From Xanthomonas arboricola (GTDB lineage: Bacteria; Pseudomonadota; Gammaproteobacteria; Xanthomonadales; Xanthomonadaceae): a stretch of 39,642 nt of DNA. This document shows positions 39,162-39,642 of this stretch, in pieces. How positions within the stretch are numbered: position 1 is the first letter of the stretch; each line of letters opens with the position of its first letter. Made by a program: the position numbers and the translations under genes. Location of the stretch: the NCBI RefSeq assembly GCF_003353015.1, contig NZ_QREM01000011.1:965-40606 (forward strand), read 5' to 3'. A model generated the notes under the pieces. That model did not search any database and was not told where the DNA came from. It saw only the letters and a list, made by a program, of their open reading frames with translations.

Positions 39162-39223
39162 AGGCTACTTTCCCGTGATGACTATCGCTGTAAGGAAGCG
39201 AAGATGTGGCGGCGCTATGCGAA
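39162..39223 (-). promoter_or_regulatory. PIP-box-like promoter of the LRR effector gene
   Basis: On the minus strand TTCGC (39223-39219) and TTCGC (39202-39198) are separated by 16 bases. TAGCCT, fitting the -10 pattern YANNNT, starts exactly 30 bases later (39167-39162). The canonical PIP box is TTCGB-N15-TTCGB with the -10 element 30-32 bases on, so only the inner spacing is off by one. It lies about 50 bases before the chosen ATG and would place the gene under HrpX. Confidence 0.58.
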
Positions 39224-39254
39224 TCAGGGGCTTCTTGCAAAAAAGACCCTGCCT

Positions 39255-39642
39255 TGCGCGCCGCACTATCCGATGTCGGGGCGGCCTGGGCGGCAGTCCT
39301 ACGCGCTGGCGACGATGTTGCGGATTCATCGGCTGCAGCATTGGCATGCATCGAACGATCCGGCGATGGAAGAAGCGTTGCACCAGATCCCGACCTTGCG
39401 GCGTTTTGCCCGGCTCGGTGGCTTGGACAATGTTCCTGACACGACCCCGATTCCCAACGTTCGCCGGCTACTGGAAACCCATGGCCTTGCCGCGCAGATG
39501 CGGGACGCCGTCAACGCGCATCTGGCGCGCAAGGGCCAGAGGTGCAGACAAACGGGAAGAACTGCAGACCTGCAAGGCTGCATTTTTCATGGCCGCTGAA
39601 CGCTCGACGATGCAAGCCATTGCCAACAAACGCGAGCGTGCC
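39255..39642 (+). pseudogene. Broken IS5-family transposase gene
   Basis: YPMSGRPGRQSYALATMLRI, HWHASNDPAMEEALHQI, LRRFARLGGLDNVPD and RRLLETHGLAAQMRDAVNAHLARKGQ form the N-terminal third of an IS5-family transposase. The first 40 or so residues are missing. After ARKGQ (about 39540) the sequence leaves the family, so the DDE catalytic region is lost. A second possible piece (AAERSTMQAIANKRERA) runs off the window edge and may be a 3' part of the same element. The gene cannot make an active transposase. It lies directly upstream of the LRR effector gene, back to back. Confidence 0.75.

Noticed and set aside
39112-39351. An 80-residue N-terminal extension of the LRR effector
   Set aside because: It would cross the PIP-like promoter and run antisense to the transposase remnant. 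The start at 39111 gives the expected XopL-like length.
1-39642. CRISPR arrays, tRNA or rRNA genes
   Set aside because: No regularly spaced repeats, tRNA-like ends or rRNA sequence were seen. The cloverleaf-like element at 12649-12723 lacks an anticodon arm, T-loop and CCA-type end.

Overview
The window looks like a chromosomal segment of a Xanthomonas species (plant-associated Gammaproteobacterium, high GC). The evidence is its xylan/glucuronoxylan utilisation genes, an oversized Xanthomonas-type TonB-dependent receptor, exact matches to the known Xanthomonas xyl-box (TGGTAGCGCTAACA), and at the right edge an LRR protein resembling the type III effector XopL. Everything here comes from reading the sequence and recalled family knowledge; no database search was run.

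Layout. (a) 1-420: end of xylose isomerase (xylA), then a hairpin shared with the convergent gene. (b) 449-11856: xylan block 1. XylR-type LacI repressor (-); then on + GH67 alpha-glucuronidase, a sialate-O-acetylesterase-like esterase, ManD-type mannonate dehydratase, a decayed GH43 gene, GH3 beta-xylosidase and UxuB. (c) about 12.0-19.9 kb: genes unrelated to xylan. VOC protein, a SymE-like protein with a very structured upstream region, DUF2256 mini-protein, D-lactate dehydrogenase plus lactate permease, a small membrane protein, a histone-H1-like basic protein and a Kelch protein. (d) 20042-29242 (-): xylan block 2, transcribed in the order exuT-like transporter, GH10, uxaC, GH2, second GH10, SMP-30 lipoprotein. 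(e) 29708-35447 (+): TonB-dependent receptor, GPH-family transporter, GH43. The divergent region between (d) and (e) carries two xyl-boxes. (f) 35794-36801: lipocalin (+) and RraB-like protein (-), separated by a 20-bp perfect hairpin. (g) 37162-39642: LRR effector candidate (-) with a PIP-box-like promoter next to a broken IS5-family transposase.

How the genes work together (inference from families). Secreted GH10 xylanases cut glucuronoxylan. The TonB receptor imports (methyl)glucuronated xylo-oligosaccharides. Esterase, GH67, GH3 and GH43 enzymes strip and shorten them. GPH and ExuT-type transporters bring oligosaccharides and glucuronate into the cytoplasm. Xylose goes to XylA; glucuronate goes UxaC -> UxuB -> ManD to 2-keto-3-deoxygluconate. 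XylR is expected to repress through xyl-boxes.

Most novel-looking sequence: the 12.49-12.72 kb region ahead of the SymE-like gene. It holds a chain of perfect hairpins, a terminator with a competing hairpin, and a 75-nt three-way-junction element with a 17-bp closing stem and an alternative fold. This could be an undescribed RNA regulator of a SymE toxin.
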